Below, in pieces: positions 1 through 6,178 of a stretch of DNA of 6,178 bases (the first letter of the stretch is position 1; every line of letters starts with the position of its first letter). Made by a program: the position numbers and the translations under genes. The DNA lies in contig DOZZ01000196.1 in NCBI GenBank assembly GCA_003517725.1, positions 1 through 6,178 on the forward strand, read 5' to 3'. Source of the stretch: Bryobacterales bacterium (GTDB lineage Bacteria > Acidobacteriota > Terriglobia > Bryobacterales > Bryobacteraceae). The notes beneath the pieces are model-generated. The model ran no database searches and had not been told where the DNA came from. It was given only the letters and a program-made list of their open reading frames with translations.

Positions 1-677
1 GGCGTGATCTGCAGGTGCAGCGTGGCGGCCGCGGCCGTCGGCGTCAGCCGCGGATCCACTACGATCAGCGCTCCGCCGCGGCTCTTCTGCGCTTGAAAAT
101 ACTGCATCACGGGCGGCATGGTTTCGGCCGCATTGCTGCCCATCAGCAAAATGGTTTCGGCGTTCGGAATGTCGGCCAGCGGAAAGGGCATGCCGCGGTC
201 CACGCCGAAGGCCTTGATGGAAGCCGCGGCGGCCGATGACATGCAGAAGCGCCCGTTGTAATCGATCTGCGAAGTGCGCAGGGCGACCCGGGCGAACTTG
301 CCCAACTGGTAGGCCTTTTCGTTGGTGAGCCCGCCGCCGCCGAAGACGCCCACCGCGTCACGGCCATAGCTTTCCTGCGTGCGGCGTATGGCCCCGGCGA
401 TGCGGTCGAGCGCTTCGTCCCAGTCAGTCGGCCGCAACGCGTCCGAGCGTGTATCGCGCACCAGCGGCGTCAGCAGCCGCTCCGGATGATCCAGCAACTC
501 CGCGGCGGTCCAGCCCTTTTGGCACAGACCGCCCTTGTTAGTCGGAAAATCGCGCGATTCCACCGACCATTTTCGAGACGCCGTTTGCCGCAGGTGCATA
601 CCGCACTGCAGCGCGCAATACGGGCAATGCGTGGGATGCAGATCCAAAATCGGCGCGGCTTCAGGCCGTCCGTGCAT
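1..677 (-). CDS. nasA: Assimilatory-type nitrate reductase catalytic subunit (molybdopterin oxidoreductase), N-terminal part, cut by window edge
   Basis: Translating the minus strand from ATG 677 gives 225 codons that stay open to the window edge, so only the N-terminus is present. Residues 18-25 read CPYCALQC, and with C52 (GGLCQKGW) they form the four-cysteine [4Fe-4S] site of the MopB family. A later motif, NGRFCMSSAA, places C145 where NapA/Nas-type nitrate reductases have the cysteine that binds molybdenum; respiratory NarG uses Asp there. No Tat signal precedes the cluster, which fits a cytoplasmic enzyme reducing nitrate to nitrite with Mo-bisMGD. The gene follows a NarK-like transporter and overlaps it by 17 bp, which supports nitrate over other substrates. 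An in-frame ATG at 692 would add five residues, but a GGAGG touches it directly; neither start has ideal spacing. A Cys-type formate dehydrogenase is the main alternative. The symbol narB is also used for such enzymes. Confidence 0.85.
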   Translation of the reverse strand, partial: MHGRPEAAPILDLHPTHCPYCALQCGMHLRQTASRKWSVESRDFPTNKGGLCQKGWTAAELLDHPERLLTPLVRDTRSDALRPTDWDEALDRIAGAIRRTQESYGRDAVGVFGGGGLTNEKAYQLGKFARVALRTSQIDYNGRFCMSSAAAASIKAFGVDRGMPFPLADIPNAETILLMGSNAAETMPPVMQYFQAQKSRGGALIVVDPRLTPTAAAATLHLQIT

Positions 678-1908
678 AGGCCTCGACTTCATCCTCCGGC
701 AGAATGCCAGCGCGCACCGCGGCGTCCACCGGCCACGTTTCTTTCCAATACTTCTGCAAGCTCAGCAGTGCCGTGACGCCGACGAGCACCAGCAGCGTCA
801 GCACCGCGAAACCAATGCCGAAGCTGCCGGTCTTGTCTTTCACAAAGCCCAGCAGCGACGGCAGCAGGAAGCCGCCGAAGCCGCCCGCCGCGCCGATGAC
901 GCCGGTCATGATGCCGACCGAATTCGCGAAGCGCTGCGGCACCAGTTGGAACACCGAGCCGTTGCCCATGCCCAGCAGCCCCATGCCGACAGCCAGGAAC
1001 GCCAGCGCCAACCAGGCCGGCGGCAGCGTCGCGACGCCCGCCAGACACGCGCCCGCGCCCGCCAGCAGACCCACCAACAGGCGGTAGCCGCCAAAGCGGT
1101 CCGCCAGCATGCCGCCCACCGGCCGCAAGAAGCTGCCGAACAGCACCACCAGCGTGGTGAAGTCGCCCGCCATCACTTTGCTCAGGTGATATTGATCGTG
1201 GAAGAAGATCGAGAGATAGCTGGCCAGTCCCACGAAGCCGCCGAAGGTCAGGCTATAGAAGAAGCAGAACCAGCCGGTGTCGGGCACCTTCAGCACGGCC
1301 GCGTAATCGCTCCAGCGCTTGACGGGCCGCTTGCCGGGGGCGTTCTTGGCCATCACGAAAAACACGATCCAAACGGCCACCACCGGAATAATCGCGATCC
1401 CGAAAACGTTGCGCCAGCCCAGCGCCTGCGCCAGCCGCGGGGCAAACAAAGTCGCCAGGATGGTCCCGCTGTTGCCCGCCCCCGCGATGCCCATGGCCAA
1501 CCCCTGGTGCTCCGGCGGATACCACGCGCTGGCCAACGGCAGCGCCGCGGCAAAGCTCGCGCCCGCAATGCCGAGCAACAGCCCCAGCCCCAGAAACGCA
1601 CCGTAAGTGCCGGCCACCAGCCACGCCAGCAGCAGCGGCAGTACCGTCGCGCCCAGCCCGATCAATCCCGTGAGGCGGCCGCCCAGGCGTTCCGTCATCC
1701 AGCCCAGAATGGGGCGAAAGAACGATCCGCCAAGCAGCGGCAGGGCCGTCAGCAAGCCCTTTTGCGTGGCTGAAAGATGATACGCCTCGCCGATAAACGG
1801 CCCCAACGGTCCGAGGATCACCCAGACCATAAAGCTGACATCGAAATACAGAAAAGCCGATACCAGAGTGGGAGCGTGTCCCGCCCGGCGGAAGTCGCGA
1901 AAGGACAT
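661..1908 (-). CDS. narK: NarK/NasA-family nitrate/nitrite transporter (MFS, NNP family)
   Basis: This 415-residue inner-membrane protein has about 12 hydrophobic segments, as expected for the major facilitator superfamily. The two glycine-rich nitrate signatures of the NNP family are visible: AGAGNSG at 142-148 and GMGNGSVFQLVPQRF at 313-327. The arginines thought to bind the anion are present as R65 (SFFRPILGW, second membrane segment) and R262 (SFLRPVGG), matching the paired arginines of E. coli NarK. The family moves nitrate in, by proton symport or nitrite exchange; which mode applies cannot be read here. At 415 residues it is close to short assimilatory transporters rather than fused or 24-segment forms. 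A charged tail of about 28 residues follows the last membrane segment. The start at 1908 is supported by AAGGA five bases upstream. Its stop lies inside the start region of the nitrate reductase gene, so the two are probably translated together. Confidence 0.92.
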   Translation of the reverse strand: MSFRDFRRAGHAPTLVSAFLYFDVSFMVWVILGPLGPFIGEAYHLSATQKGLLTALPLLGGSFFRPILGWMTERLGGRLTGLIGLGATVLPLLLAWLVAGTYGAFLGLGLLLGIAGASFAAALPLASAWYPPEHQGLAMGIAGAGNSGTILATLFAPRLAQALGWRNVFGIAIIPVVAVWIVFFVMAKNAPGKRPVKRWSDYAAVLKVPDTGWFCFFYSLTFGGFVGLASYLSIFFHDQYHLSKVMAGDFTTLVVLFGSFLRPVGGMLADRFGGYRLLVGLLAGAGACLAGVATLPPAWLALAFLAVGMGLLGMGNGSVFQLVPQRFANSVGIMTGVIGAAGGFGGFLLPSLLGFVKDKTGSFGIGFAVLTLLVLVGVTALLSLQKYWKETWPVDAAVRAGILPEDEVEAYARTA

Positions 1909-1913
1909 AGTTT

Positions 1914-1918
1914 TCCTT
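1914..1918 (-). promoter_or_regulatory. Ribosome binding site of the nitrate transporter gene
   Basis: On the minus strand AAGGA lies five bases before ATG 1908. It is the cleanest Shine-Dalgarno sequence in the window and fixes the transporter start. Confidence 0.7.
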
Positions 1919-1972
1919 AGGGGTTGATTTGGAGACTAGCGACGGGGCAGAAAACTTGACGGGGGTGAAGGC

Positions 1973-1993
1973 TCTGCAGCTACTGAGTGCAGA
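1973..1993 (-). repeat. Short inverted repeat in the transporter leader
   Basis: TCTGCA at 1973-1978 and TGCAGA at 1988-1993 are perfect inverted copies separated by 9 bases. They could form a 6 bp stem in the leader RNA of the transporter or act as a dyad operator. The stem is short and such matches arise by chance, so the functional meaning is inference only. Confidence 0.3.
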
Positions 1994-2001
1994 AATTCAA
2001 T

Positions 2002-2023
2002 CTTAGCACGTGCGCATTCTAAG
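2002..2023. repeat. Inverted repeat spanning the flippase stop codon
   Basis: CTTAG (2002-2006) and CTAAG (2019-2023) are inverted copies with a 12-base spacer. The spacer contains TGCGCA (2011-2016), and the 8-base palindrome GCACGTGC (2006-2013) overlaps the left arm. The right arm includes the flippase TAG stop (2021-2019). The dense dyad symmetry about 95-115 bases before the transporter start could be a regulator site, but the arms are short and the nested palindromes have different centres. Confidence 0.3.
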
Positions 2024-3398
2024 CCGGAACGGGCTCGGTCGAATTAGCGATGTCCGTTCGCAAGCGGCTCGCCTCCCAGCGCAGATAGACGGCCGCCCCC
2101 ACCATACCCAGGCTCGTAGCCACCAGAATCGTGGTCAGTGAGATGGGCTGGTGGAACAGCCACGGCTGCCCGTAGACATACGCGATGTTCAGGAACGCCG
2201 TGATCATCTGCACATAAAGAATTTGCCGGCTGCGCCCGAATCCGAGCAGCGTGTAATAAGGTTGCACCGACCACAGGCTGGCGTAGGTGCCGACCAGCAG
2301 AATGCGGAACGCGCCGGGCAACTGCGGCGAGAAGCGCGACCCCAGCCACAGGTGCAGCGCCCACCCGGCGATCACGAAGACGCCGCAATAGAGCGCCGTG
2401 CCGCCGTACAGCACCACCTTCGAGCCCTTGCGATCGGTCGCAGCCAGACGCTCGTGCACTAGAGCCGCGCTGCTCACGCGCAGGCTGCTGAACTCCGGCG
2501 TCAGCGCTCGGAATCCGCTTTCGAGAAAGGCGCGGATCTTCATGGCGCCCAGGTACGCGATGTCGTACGCCGGTACCGCCGCGACGCCCACGTAACGCGC
2601 CACAAACAGCCGGTTGAGCGGCGTCAGCATCATGTTGATGACGTTGCCGCCGAAGACCCATGAGCCGAAATGCAGGATGCGCCGGAAGCGTTCGCGATCC
2701 CAGCGCACACGCAGCGGCACGGCCGACGCCGTAATGCGGCGGATCAGGTGGAAGCTGACGAGATTCAGGAAGACAAGGTTGGCCGCGCTGCCGAAGAACA
2801 GGCCCCACACGCCGAACCCGAGATGCAGGAAGAGCAGCGACACCAGAAACGTCGTGGCCTGTCCGGTGATCTGCGTATAGCTCACCAGGTCATAGCGCCC
2901 GAGCCCCGCCAGCGTGCAGTTCAACGCATCGATCACCAGCACGTAGACCGAGAGCAGCGCGACATAGGGCACCATCGACGACACCAGCGCGCGGTTCGCG
3001 CCCTGCAGCGCAAACAGCCCCACGATAGGATCGCGGAACAGCACCACGCCCCCGAAGCACAGCAGGCCGATGGCGATCAGCCCCAAGAGGGCGGTGCTGA
3101 TATAGCGGTACACGCCGTCGATGTCACCGAGCGCGAAATCCTCGGCCACCAGTTTCAGCAGCGCCGGCGAGATCCCGAAATTGCCCAGCTGCGCCATCGC
3201 CACCACCGTCGAGAGCACCAGCCACAGCCCATATTTTTCGTAGCCCAGATAGTGCAGGTAGATGGGATACGCGGCGACCGCGACGATCGCGCTGAGCACA
3301 TTGGAGCCCAGTCCCGACGCGATGTTGGCTCGCAACTGCGAACCCAACAGGCGCGCACGAAGTCGCGCGAAGAAACCCGCGGGCGGTGTGATGGACAT
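2019..3398 (-). CDS. Polysaccharide/O-antigen flippase-like membrane protein (MOP superfamily, Wzx/PST type)
   Basis: This 459-residue protein is almost entirely hydrophobic, with roughly 12-14 membrane segments starting near residue 30 after a basic N-terminus (residues 11-24 rich in Arg). The opening membrane block, with YPIYLHYLGYEKYGLW at 44-59 followed by LGNFGISPALLKLVAE at 71-86, is typical of the polysaccharide transporter branch of the MOP exporters, which flip lipid-linked saccharide units across the inner membrane. The length fits the family (about 400-500). The carried glycan cannot be told from sequence. No glycosyltransferase, polymerase or ligase gene is beside it, which is unusual for Wzx. 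No Shine-Dalgarno precedes ATG 3398 (the preceding bases are CCCCCGCTACA), so the start is chosen because it gives a normal cytoplasmic lead. It lies 49 bp behind the dehydrogenase gene. A MurJ-type lipid II flippase is less likely given the shorter length and sequence style. Confidence 0.82.
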   Translation of the reverse strand: MSITPPAGFFARLRARLLGSQLRANIASGLGSNVLSAIVAVAAYPIYLHYLGYEKYGLWLVLSTVVAMAQLGNFGISPALLKLVAEDFALGDIDGVYRYISTALLGLIAIGLLCFGGVVLFRDPIVGLFALQGANRALVSSMVPYVALLSVYVLVIDALNCTLAGLGRYDLVSYTQITGQATTFLVSLLFLHLGFGVWGLFFGSAANLVFLNLVSFHLIRRITASAVPLRVRWDRERFRRILHFGSWVFGGNVINMMLTPLNRLFVARYVGVAAVPAYDIAYLGAMKIRAFLESGFRALTPEFSSLRVSSAALVHERLAATDRKGSKVVLYGGTALYCGVFVIAGWALHLWLGSRFSPQLPGAFRILLVGTYASLWSVQPYYTLLGFGRSRQILYVQMITAFLNIAYVYGQPWLFHQPISLTTILVATSLGMVGAAVYLRWEASRLRTDIANSTEPVPA

Positions 3399-3447
3399 TG
3401 TAGCGGGGGCGTTGGTTCCCCAATTTTAACAAGCTTTGGCGGCAGCC
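3399..3447 (-). other. Short gap between dehydrogenase stop and flippase start
   Basis: The 49 bp gap contains an AT-rich TAAAAT (5 of 6 matches to a -10 box) at 3422-3427 on the minus strand, about 24 bases before the flippase ATG. No acceptable -35 box sits at the right distance. A tiny dyad, TTGG-4-CCAA (3412-3423), lies just after it. A weak flippase promoter is possible but not demonstrated. Confidence 0.25.
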
Positions 3448-4428
3448 CTACGGCGTCAGGACCGCGGCGCCATCGATCGAATCGCTCTTGACGGCCAGCA
3501 GCGCCTGGTTGGCCTGCGCGAGCGGGAATGCCGTCACCTTGGGCCGCAGCCCGATCTCGGCGGCAATCTTCAAAAAGTCACGGGCATCGGCGCGCGTCAT
3601 ATTGGCGACGCTGCGGATCTGCCGCTCGCCCCACAGCAGCCGGTCGTAATCGAACTCGGGAATGCGATCGAGATGGATCGCGTTGATCGCGACCACGCCG
3701 CCTTTGCGCAAGCTCGCCAGTGCCGCGACCACGACGTCGCCCGAAGGCGCAAACGTGATGGCGCGATCGAGCTCCACCGGCGGCCGGTCTTTTTCGTTGC
3801 CGACCCATTGAGCACCGAGCGACTCGGCCAACCGACGATGCGACGCGCCGCGCGTGGCGACGTAGACCTCGCAGTTCCAGGCTTTCAGGACCGCAATCGC
3901 CAGATGCGCCGAAGCGCCGAACCCGAAGAGTCCGACGCGCTCGCCGGGCTCGACGCCGGCGACGCGCAAACTGCGGAAGCCGATGATGCCGGCGCAGAGC
4001 AGCGGCGCGGCGTGCAAATCATCGATCGACGGCGGCAGCGGGAACACGAAATCGGCGCGCGCCAGAGCATACTCGGCGTAGCCACCGTCGACGCTGTAGC
4101 CGGTGAAGGTGGGCGCGTCGCATAGGTTCTCGCTACCTTGACGGCAATAGCGGCAGGTGCCGTCGGTGCCGCCGATCCAGGTGACGCCCACGCGCGTGCC
4201 GATGGGAAGTTCCGGGGTCGCGCCGTCCACGACCTCGCCCACGATCTGATGACCGGGAATCAGCGGCTGCCGGCGCGGCGGTAACTCGCCCTCGACGATA
4301 TGCAAGTCGGTCCGGCAGACACCGCAAGCCCGTACGCGCAGCAGTACGCGACCGGGCCGGATCTCCGGCCGCGCCACCTCCACGATCTCCAGCGGCCGCT
4401 TGGGCGCATGCAGAACCGCAGCTTTCAT
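3448..4428 (-). CDS. Zinc-dependent alcohol dehydrogenase (medium-chain dehydrogenase/reductase family)
   Basis: This 326-residue protein has the two-domain MDR layout. The N-terminal GroES-like domain carries the catalytic zinc ligands C38 (GVCRTDLH) and H60 (IPGHQIVG), with C145 (PLLCAGIIG) as the likely third. The Rossmann domain begins near residue 163, with GLFGFGASAHLA at 166-177 as nucleotide-binding loop. The family oxidises alcohols or reduces aldehydes with NAD(P); the substrate is unknown. The structural zinc lobe is present (TDGTCRYCRQGSENLC, 88-103), but the first of four cysteines is replaced by Asp89, leaving C92, C95 and C103 in normal spacing. The residue after H60 is Gln instead of the common Glu. 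The length is slightly short for the family (330-350) but both ends look complete. ATG 4428 begins a standard N-terminus (MKAAVLHAPKRPLEI). No strong Shine-Dalgarno is seen. The 12 bp gap behind the peptidase stop suggests a shared transcript. Confidence 0.9.
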   Translation of the reverse strand: MKAAVLHAPKRPLEIVEVARPEIRPGRVLLRVRACGVCRTDLHIVEGELPPRRQPLIPGHQIVGEVVDGATPELPIGTRVGVTWIGGTDGTCRYCRQGSENLCDAPTFTGYSVDGGYAEYALARADFVFPLPPSIDDLHAAPLLCAGIIGFRSLRVAGVEPGERVGLFGFGASAHLAIAVLKAWNCEVYVATRGASHRRLAESLGAQWVGNEKDRPPVELDRAITFAPSGDVVVAALASLRKGGVVAINAIHLDRIPEFDYDRLLWGERQIRSVANMTRADARDFLKIAAEIGLRPKVTAFPLAQANQALLAVKSDSIDGAAVLTP

Positions 4429-4440
4429 AAAGGTGGCCCG

Positions 4441-6090
4441 TCAGTGCTGCTCCCCGCGCTTAAACTCAGTCCCCGGTTTCCAATCCGGCATCTTGTCGCC
4501 ATTGGCCACGCGATAGCCGATCTGCAGCAGCATGCGCAGGTCCTCCACCGCGCCCGAGAGATCCCAGTCCGGTTTCACTACGTCGGTCACGTTGTGGTAA
4601 TCCTTCGAGGTGTATTCGTCGCGCTTGCGCATGCCGTAGCCTTCGGGCTTGCCGATAAAGTCGACGCCCGCCTCGGGATCGAGCGCCGGCACGCCCTGCT
4701 TGGCGAACTCGAAGTGGTCCGAGCGGTAGAAGAAGCCCTTCTCCGGCTCCGCGTCCGGCCGCAGCACGCGCCCCTCGGACTGCGCCACCGACGCCGCCAC
4801 GTCGTCCAGCGTCGAATTGCCCAGCCCGATCACGGTCATGTCGCGCGTCTTGCCCCACTGGTTCAGGCCATCCATATTGATATCGGCCAGCGTTTTGCTC
4901 AACGGATACAGCGGATTCTCCGCATAATATTCACTCCCCAGCAGCCCCTTCTCCTCCGCCGTAACCGACAGAAACAGGATCGACCGTCGCGGCGCCGGCG
5001 ACATTTTCTTAAACGCCTGCGCCAGTTCCAGCAGCCCGGCCGTGCCCGACGCATTATCGATCGCGCCATGAAATATCTGGTCGCCCTGCAGCGACGTATC
5101 GCGCCCCAAGTGGTCCCAATGCGCCGTGTAGATGACGTACTCGTCCTTCACCTCGCTGCCTTCGAGCTTGGCCACAACGTTCTGCGAATCCACGCTGCGC
5201 AAATCGTTATGGATATCGAAGCTGGCTTTGGCGCCGGCCAGCGTCACGGGCCGGAAATCCTTGCGCACCGCGGCCTGTTTCAGGACGCCCAGATCCTGCC
5301 CGGCGCGCGCGCACAGCTCCCTGGCCTTATCGAACGTAATCCAGCCCTGCACGCCAACAAAGCCCGCGTTGTTATCGGGCCGGCGGATCGTAAAGTTCTC
5401 GCGCCCCCAACTGCCGTTCACCACGGAAAACGGATACCCGGCGGGCCCCGTCTCGTGCACAATGATCGCGGCGGCCGCGCCCTTCTTCGACGCAATTTCA
5501 TATTTATAGGTCCAGCGCCCGTAGTAAGTCATGGCGCGCCCTTTAAACATCTTCTCATCGAGCTTCGACGGATCATTCGGATCGGGCACGGCCGGGTCAT
5601 TCACCAGCATCAGGATGGTCTTGCCCTTCACATCGACGCCCTTGTAATCGTCCCAGCCATACTCGGGAGCGACCACGCCATAGCCGACGAAGACGATGTC
5701 CGAGTTAGCCACCTTCACCTCGGGCACATAGCGCGTCGACCCGGCCACGTAATCCGTTTTGGGCTCGAGCGGAAAGGGCTTACCCTGCACCGTTATCTTG
5801 GCCTGCGTCTTCGAAAGAATCCCAGCCAGCGGGACCTTCTGTACATAGGTACCATCGGGATTGCCAGGCGCCAGTCCCATCTGTTGGAACTGGGAGGTCA
5901 GATAATTGACAGTCTTGACCTCCCCGGGCGACGCGGGCGCGCGTCCGTCAAAATCATCCGACGCCAGCACCTTAATCTTGCCGACAATCTCGTCGGCGCG
6001 AATCGAGTCGAGCGCCGGCTTAAGGTCAGCTTCGCGCTTAGCGCAAGAGCAAAGGAGCAGGGCAGCAGCCACCGCGACATAACGAGTCAT
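4441..6090 (-). CDS. Secreted M28-family zinc metallopeptidase with PA domain, probable lipoprotein
   Basis: Starting at ATG 6090 the protein has 549 residues. Residues 1-15 form a short signal peptide, and LLLCSC ends in C16, which satisfies the lipobox pattern (C is allowed at -2), so an outer- or inner-membrane lipoprotein is likely. A PA-type insert spans about 128-260. The catalytic domain follows with all M28 di-zinc residues: H324 and D326 (TAHWDHLG), bridging D345 (IDNASGTAG), E379 catalytic and E380 ligand ([10 protein letters not shown]), D407 ([10 protein letters not shown]) and H459 (YRSDHFEF). The family removes N-terminal amino acids or cleaves short peptides; specificity is not readable. 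The frame stays open upstream to the window edge (ATGs at 6093, 6111 and 6153), but those additions put charged residues before the signal peptide. GAGG with a five-base spacer supports 6090; 6093 has the purines immediately adjacent. The peptidase probably supplies amino acids from extracytoplasmic peptides. Confidence 0.93.
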   Translation of the reverse strand: MTRYVAVAAALLLCSCAKREADLKPALDSIRADEIVGKIKVLASDDFDGRAPASPGEVKTVNYLTSQFQQMGLAPGNPDGTYVQKVPLAGILSKTQAKITVQGKPFPLEPKTDYVAGSTRYVPEVKVANSDIVFVGYGVVAPEYGWDDYKGVDVKGKTILMLVNDPAVPDPNDPSKLDEKMFKGRAMTYYGRWTYKYEIASKKGAAAAIIVHETGPAGYPFSVVNGSWGRENFTIRRPDNNAGFVGVQGWITFDKARELCARAGQDLGVLKQAAVRKDFRPVTLAGAKASFDIHNDLRSVDSQNVVAKLEGSEVKDEYVIYTAHWDHLGRDTSLQGDQIFHGAIDNASGTAGLLELAQAFKKMSPAPRRSILFLSVTAEEKGLLGSEYYAENPLYPLSKTLADINMDGLNQWGKTRDMTVIGLGNSTLDDVAASVAQSEGRVLRPDAEPEKGFFYRSDHFEFAKQGVPALDPEAGVDFIGKPEGYGMRKRDEYTSKDYHNVTDVVKPDWDLSGAVEDLRMLLQIGYRVANGDKMPDWKPGTEFKRGEQH

Positions 6091-6093
6091 CAT

Positions 6094-6099
6094 CCCCTC
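6094..6099 (-). promoter_or_regulatory. Ribosome binding site that favours the second of two tandem ATGs
   Basis: GAGGGG runs directly into ATG ATG (6093 and 6090). GAGG is five bases from ATG 6090, a normal Shine-Dalgarno distance, while the first ATG has no spacer from the end of the purine run. The choice changes the protein by one Met only. Confidence 0.5.
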
Positions 6100-6100
6100 G

Positions 6101-6106
6101 ATTGTA
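6101..6106 (-). promoter_or_regulatory. Possible -10 element of the peptidase gene
   Basis: TACAAT matches the sigma-70 -10 consensus at five of six positions and lies just before the purine run. Transcription from it would begin at about 6094, giving a leaderless or nearly leaderless mRNA and losing the Shine-Dalgarno. No good -35 is seen 17 bases upstream, so this is a weak candidate. Confidence 0.25.
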
Positions 6107-6112
6107 ACCATG

Positions 6113-6130
6113 CCGGGGATCTCACCCCGG
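6113..6130. repeat. Perfect inverted repeat upstream of the peptidase gene
   Basis: CCGGGG (6113-6118) and CCCCGG (6125-6130) are perfect inverted copies separated by six bases (ATCTCA). The dyad ends 22 bases before the ATG at 6090 and 6 bases before the possible -10 box. It could be an operator or a GC-only hairpin in the 5' leader. It is also inside an open frame extending upstream from the peptidase, but coding use of that stretch is unlikely. Confidence 0.4.
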
Positions 6131-6178
6131 TTCGCCTGTCGCCGAAAAAACATGTGGGCGGCCTTCAGCAGAGGGCGG

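Larger units (their letters stand above)
1909..2018 (-). other. 110 bp intergenic leader between flippase stop and nitrate transporter start
   Basis: This is the largest gap between genes in the window and the likeliest place for a separate nitrate-operon promoter. I could not find a convincing sigma-70 or sigma-54 promoter by eye. It holds a weak hairpin (1973-1993) and part of an inverted repeat that reaches into the flippase stop codon (2002-2023). No T-tract follows either stem, so a standard intrinsic terminator is not supported. Confidence 0.45.

Noticed and set aside
535..1773. A 412-residue open frame on the plus strand
   Set aside because: It lies antisense to the nitrate transporter and is very rich in Gln, Arg, Ala and His with no domain-like pattern, as expected for a shadow frame in GC-rich coding DNA.
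1956..1986. TTGACG followed by TACTGA as a plus-strand promoter
   Set aside because: The spacer is 19 bases, the second box is poor, and no plus-strand gene lies downstream.
2670..3491. A 273-residue plus-strand open frame
   Set aside because: It is antisense to the flippase, has low-complexity Gln/Arg/His composition and no ribosome binding site or recognisable motif.
3436..4125. A 229-residue plus-strand open frame
   Set aside because: It is antisense to the alcohol dehydrogenase, whose motifs are unambiguous, and its protein shows no family features.
6091..6153. Longer N-terminus for the peptidase from ATG 6153 or 6111
   Set aside because: It would put a charged, non-signal stretch ahead of a clear signal peptide, those ATGs have no Shine-Dalgarno, and the region carries the inverted repeat.
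1..6178. Mobile element, CRISPR array, toxin-antitoxin or defence system
   Set aside because: No direct-repeat array, transposase, integrase, tRNA-like end or small overlapping gene pair was seen; every long coding stretch belongs to a familiar housekeeping or accessory family.

Overview
The window reads as an ordinary chromosomal segment from a GC-rich, probably Gram-negative bacterium. A lipoprotein-type M28 peptidase, a MOP-family flippase and a NarK/Nas-type nitrate pair in one compact series of genes would fit an Acidobacteriota-like or similar soil lineage. That taxonomic guess rests on gene content and general style only and is weak.

All five genes lie on the minus strand, so transcription runs from high to low coordinates. 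In that order they are: a secreted, probably lipid-anchored M28 zinc peptidase (6090-4441); a zinc-dependent medium-chain alcohol dehydrogenase 12 bp behind it (4428-3448); a Wzx-like polysaccharide flippase after a 49 bp gap (3398-2019); a NarK/NasA-family nitrate transporter after a 110 bp gap (1908-661); and the N-terminal 225 codons of an assimilatory-type molybdopterin nitrate reductase (677 to the window edge), whose start overlaps the end of the transporter gene. No plus-strand gene is supported. No tRNA, rRNA, CRISPR array, insertion sequence or attachment site was seen.

The clearest functional unit is the transporter-reductase pair. The transporter would import nitrate, and the cytoplasmic Mo-bisMGD/[4Fe-4S] reductase would reduce it to nitrite. 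The overlapping reading frames suggest co-expression and translational coupling. The peptidase and dehydrogenase may share a transcript because of their 12 bp spacing, but no metabolic link between them is visible. The flippase has no glycosyltransferase beside it in this window.

The points that merit a second look are modest. The dehydrogenase has Asp in place of the first structural-zinc cysteine. Short inverted repeats lie in the leader of the peptidase gene and around the flippase-transporter junction. I found no evidence of a previously undescribed system here.
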